In this document: positions 14,552 to 14,630 of the stretch, piece after piece | Position numbering within the stretch: the first letter of the stretch is position 1 | Layout: every line of letters begins with the position of its first letter | NCBI GenBank assembly: GCA_946406305.1 | Contig: CAMJKC010000024.1 | Location: forward strand, 1-14,630 | Length of the DNA stretch: 14,630 nucleotides | DNA from: an uncultured Lachnospiraceae bacterium | GTDB taxonomy: Bacteria; Bacillota; Clostridia; Lachnospirales; Lachnospiraceae | Direction of reading: 5' to 3' | Program-made: the position numbers and the translations under genes | The notes under the pieces: generated by a model | The model's input: only the letters and a program-made list of their open reading frames with translations | Told to the model about the DNA's origin: nothing | The model's database searches: none

Positions 14552-14630
14552 TGACTTGAGAAGTCATATATATTTGCACTATGAAAATCTAGAAGAATAA
14601 GAACACAAAGAACCCGAAGATTCAAAAGAA
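14552..14630 (+). other. Transcribed leader, possibly of an rRNA operon (runs off window)
   Basis: A perfect small hairpin (TGACTT, loop GAG, AAGTCA; 14552-14566) begins about ten bases after the -10 box. It is followed by TTGCACTATGAAAATC (14574-14589), which recalls the boxA antitermination element (TGYTCTTTGAAAAC-like) of Firmicute rRNA leaders. The rest is A-rich, with no open frame of note. The identification is inference, since no 16S sequence is inside the window. Confidence 0.35.

Overview
The window looks like chromosomal DNA of a low-GC anaerobic Firmicute, most likely a Clostridia/Lachnospiraceae-type organism. This rests on the A/T-rich sequence, strong AAGGAG-type ribosome binding sites, long-form HPF, an HtrA with one PDZ domain and an LCP protein with a long cytoplasmic N-terminus. 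No species is claimed. All twelve genes that can be supported lie on the + strand.

Region 1 (1-3824) is a tight housekeeping cluster. It holds the 3' part of a coiled-coil protein, an RluA-type pseudouridine synthase, a HAD phosphatase, an unrecognised lipoprotein and long-form ribosome hibernation factor HPF. Gaps are 1-25 bp or overlaps, so it is probably one operon. A 120-bp gap with a large interrupted hairpin (3864-3921) ends it.

Region 2 (3945-11518) is a surface-polysaccharide locus. It contains a membrane-anchored GtrB/DPM1-like GT2 enzyme, a 754-residue protein with two GT2 domains, a WbbL-like GT2 enzyme, a polyprenyl-phosphate sugar-1-phosphate transferase that would start the lipid-linked oligosaccharide, and an LCP (LytR-CpsA-Psr) protein that would attach the polymer to peptidoglycan. 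The first four genes overlap or nearly touch. No flippase, polymerase, ABC exporter or nucleotide-sugar genes are visible, so the pathway must be completed elsewhere.

Region 3 (11630-14018) encodes a membrane-anchored HtrA/DegP-type serine protease ending at a strong Rho-independent terminator. A separately promoted lipoprotein follows; its last 70 residues resemble a subtilisin-propeptide/inhibitor I9 domain.

Region 4 (14019-14630) is non-coding. A 396-bp array contains six REP-like elements, each a GTAG tetranucleotide followed directly by an imperfect hairpin with tandem G/A mismatches. They are embedded in a regular 28+12+19 bp arrangement. A strong sigma-A-like promoter and leader follow and run off the window; they resemble the start of an rRNA or other stable-RNA operon.

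The most notable signal is the REP-like family. A seventh, isolated copy sits between the sugar transferase and LCP genes, flanked by a perfect 35-bp direct duplication of the end of the sugar transferase gene. This records an insertion that left the upstream stop codon and the downstream ribosome binding site intact. No REP-associated tyrosine transposase (RAYT) gene is present in the window.
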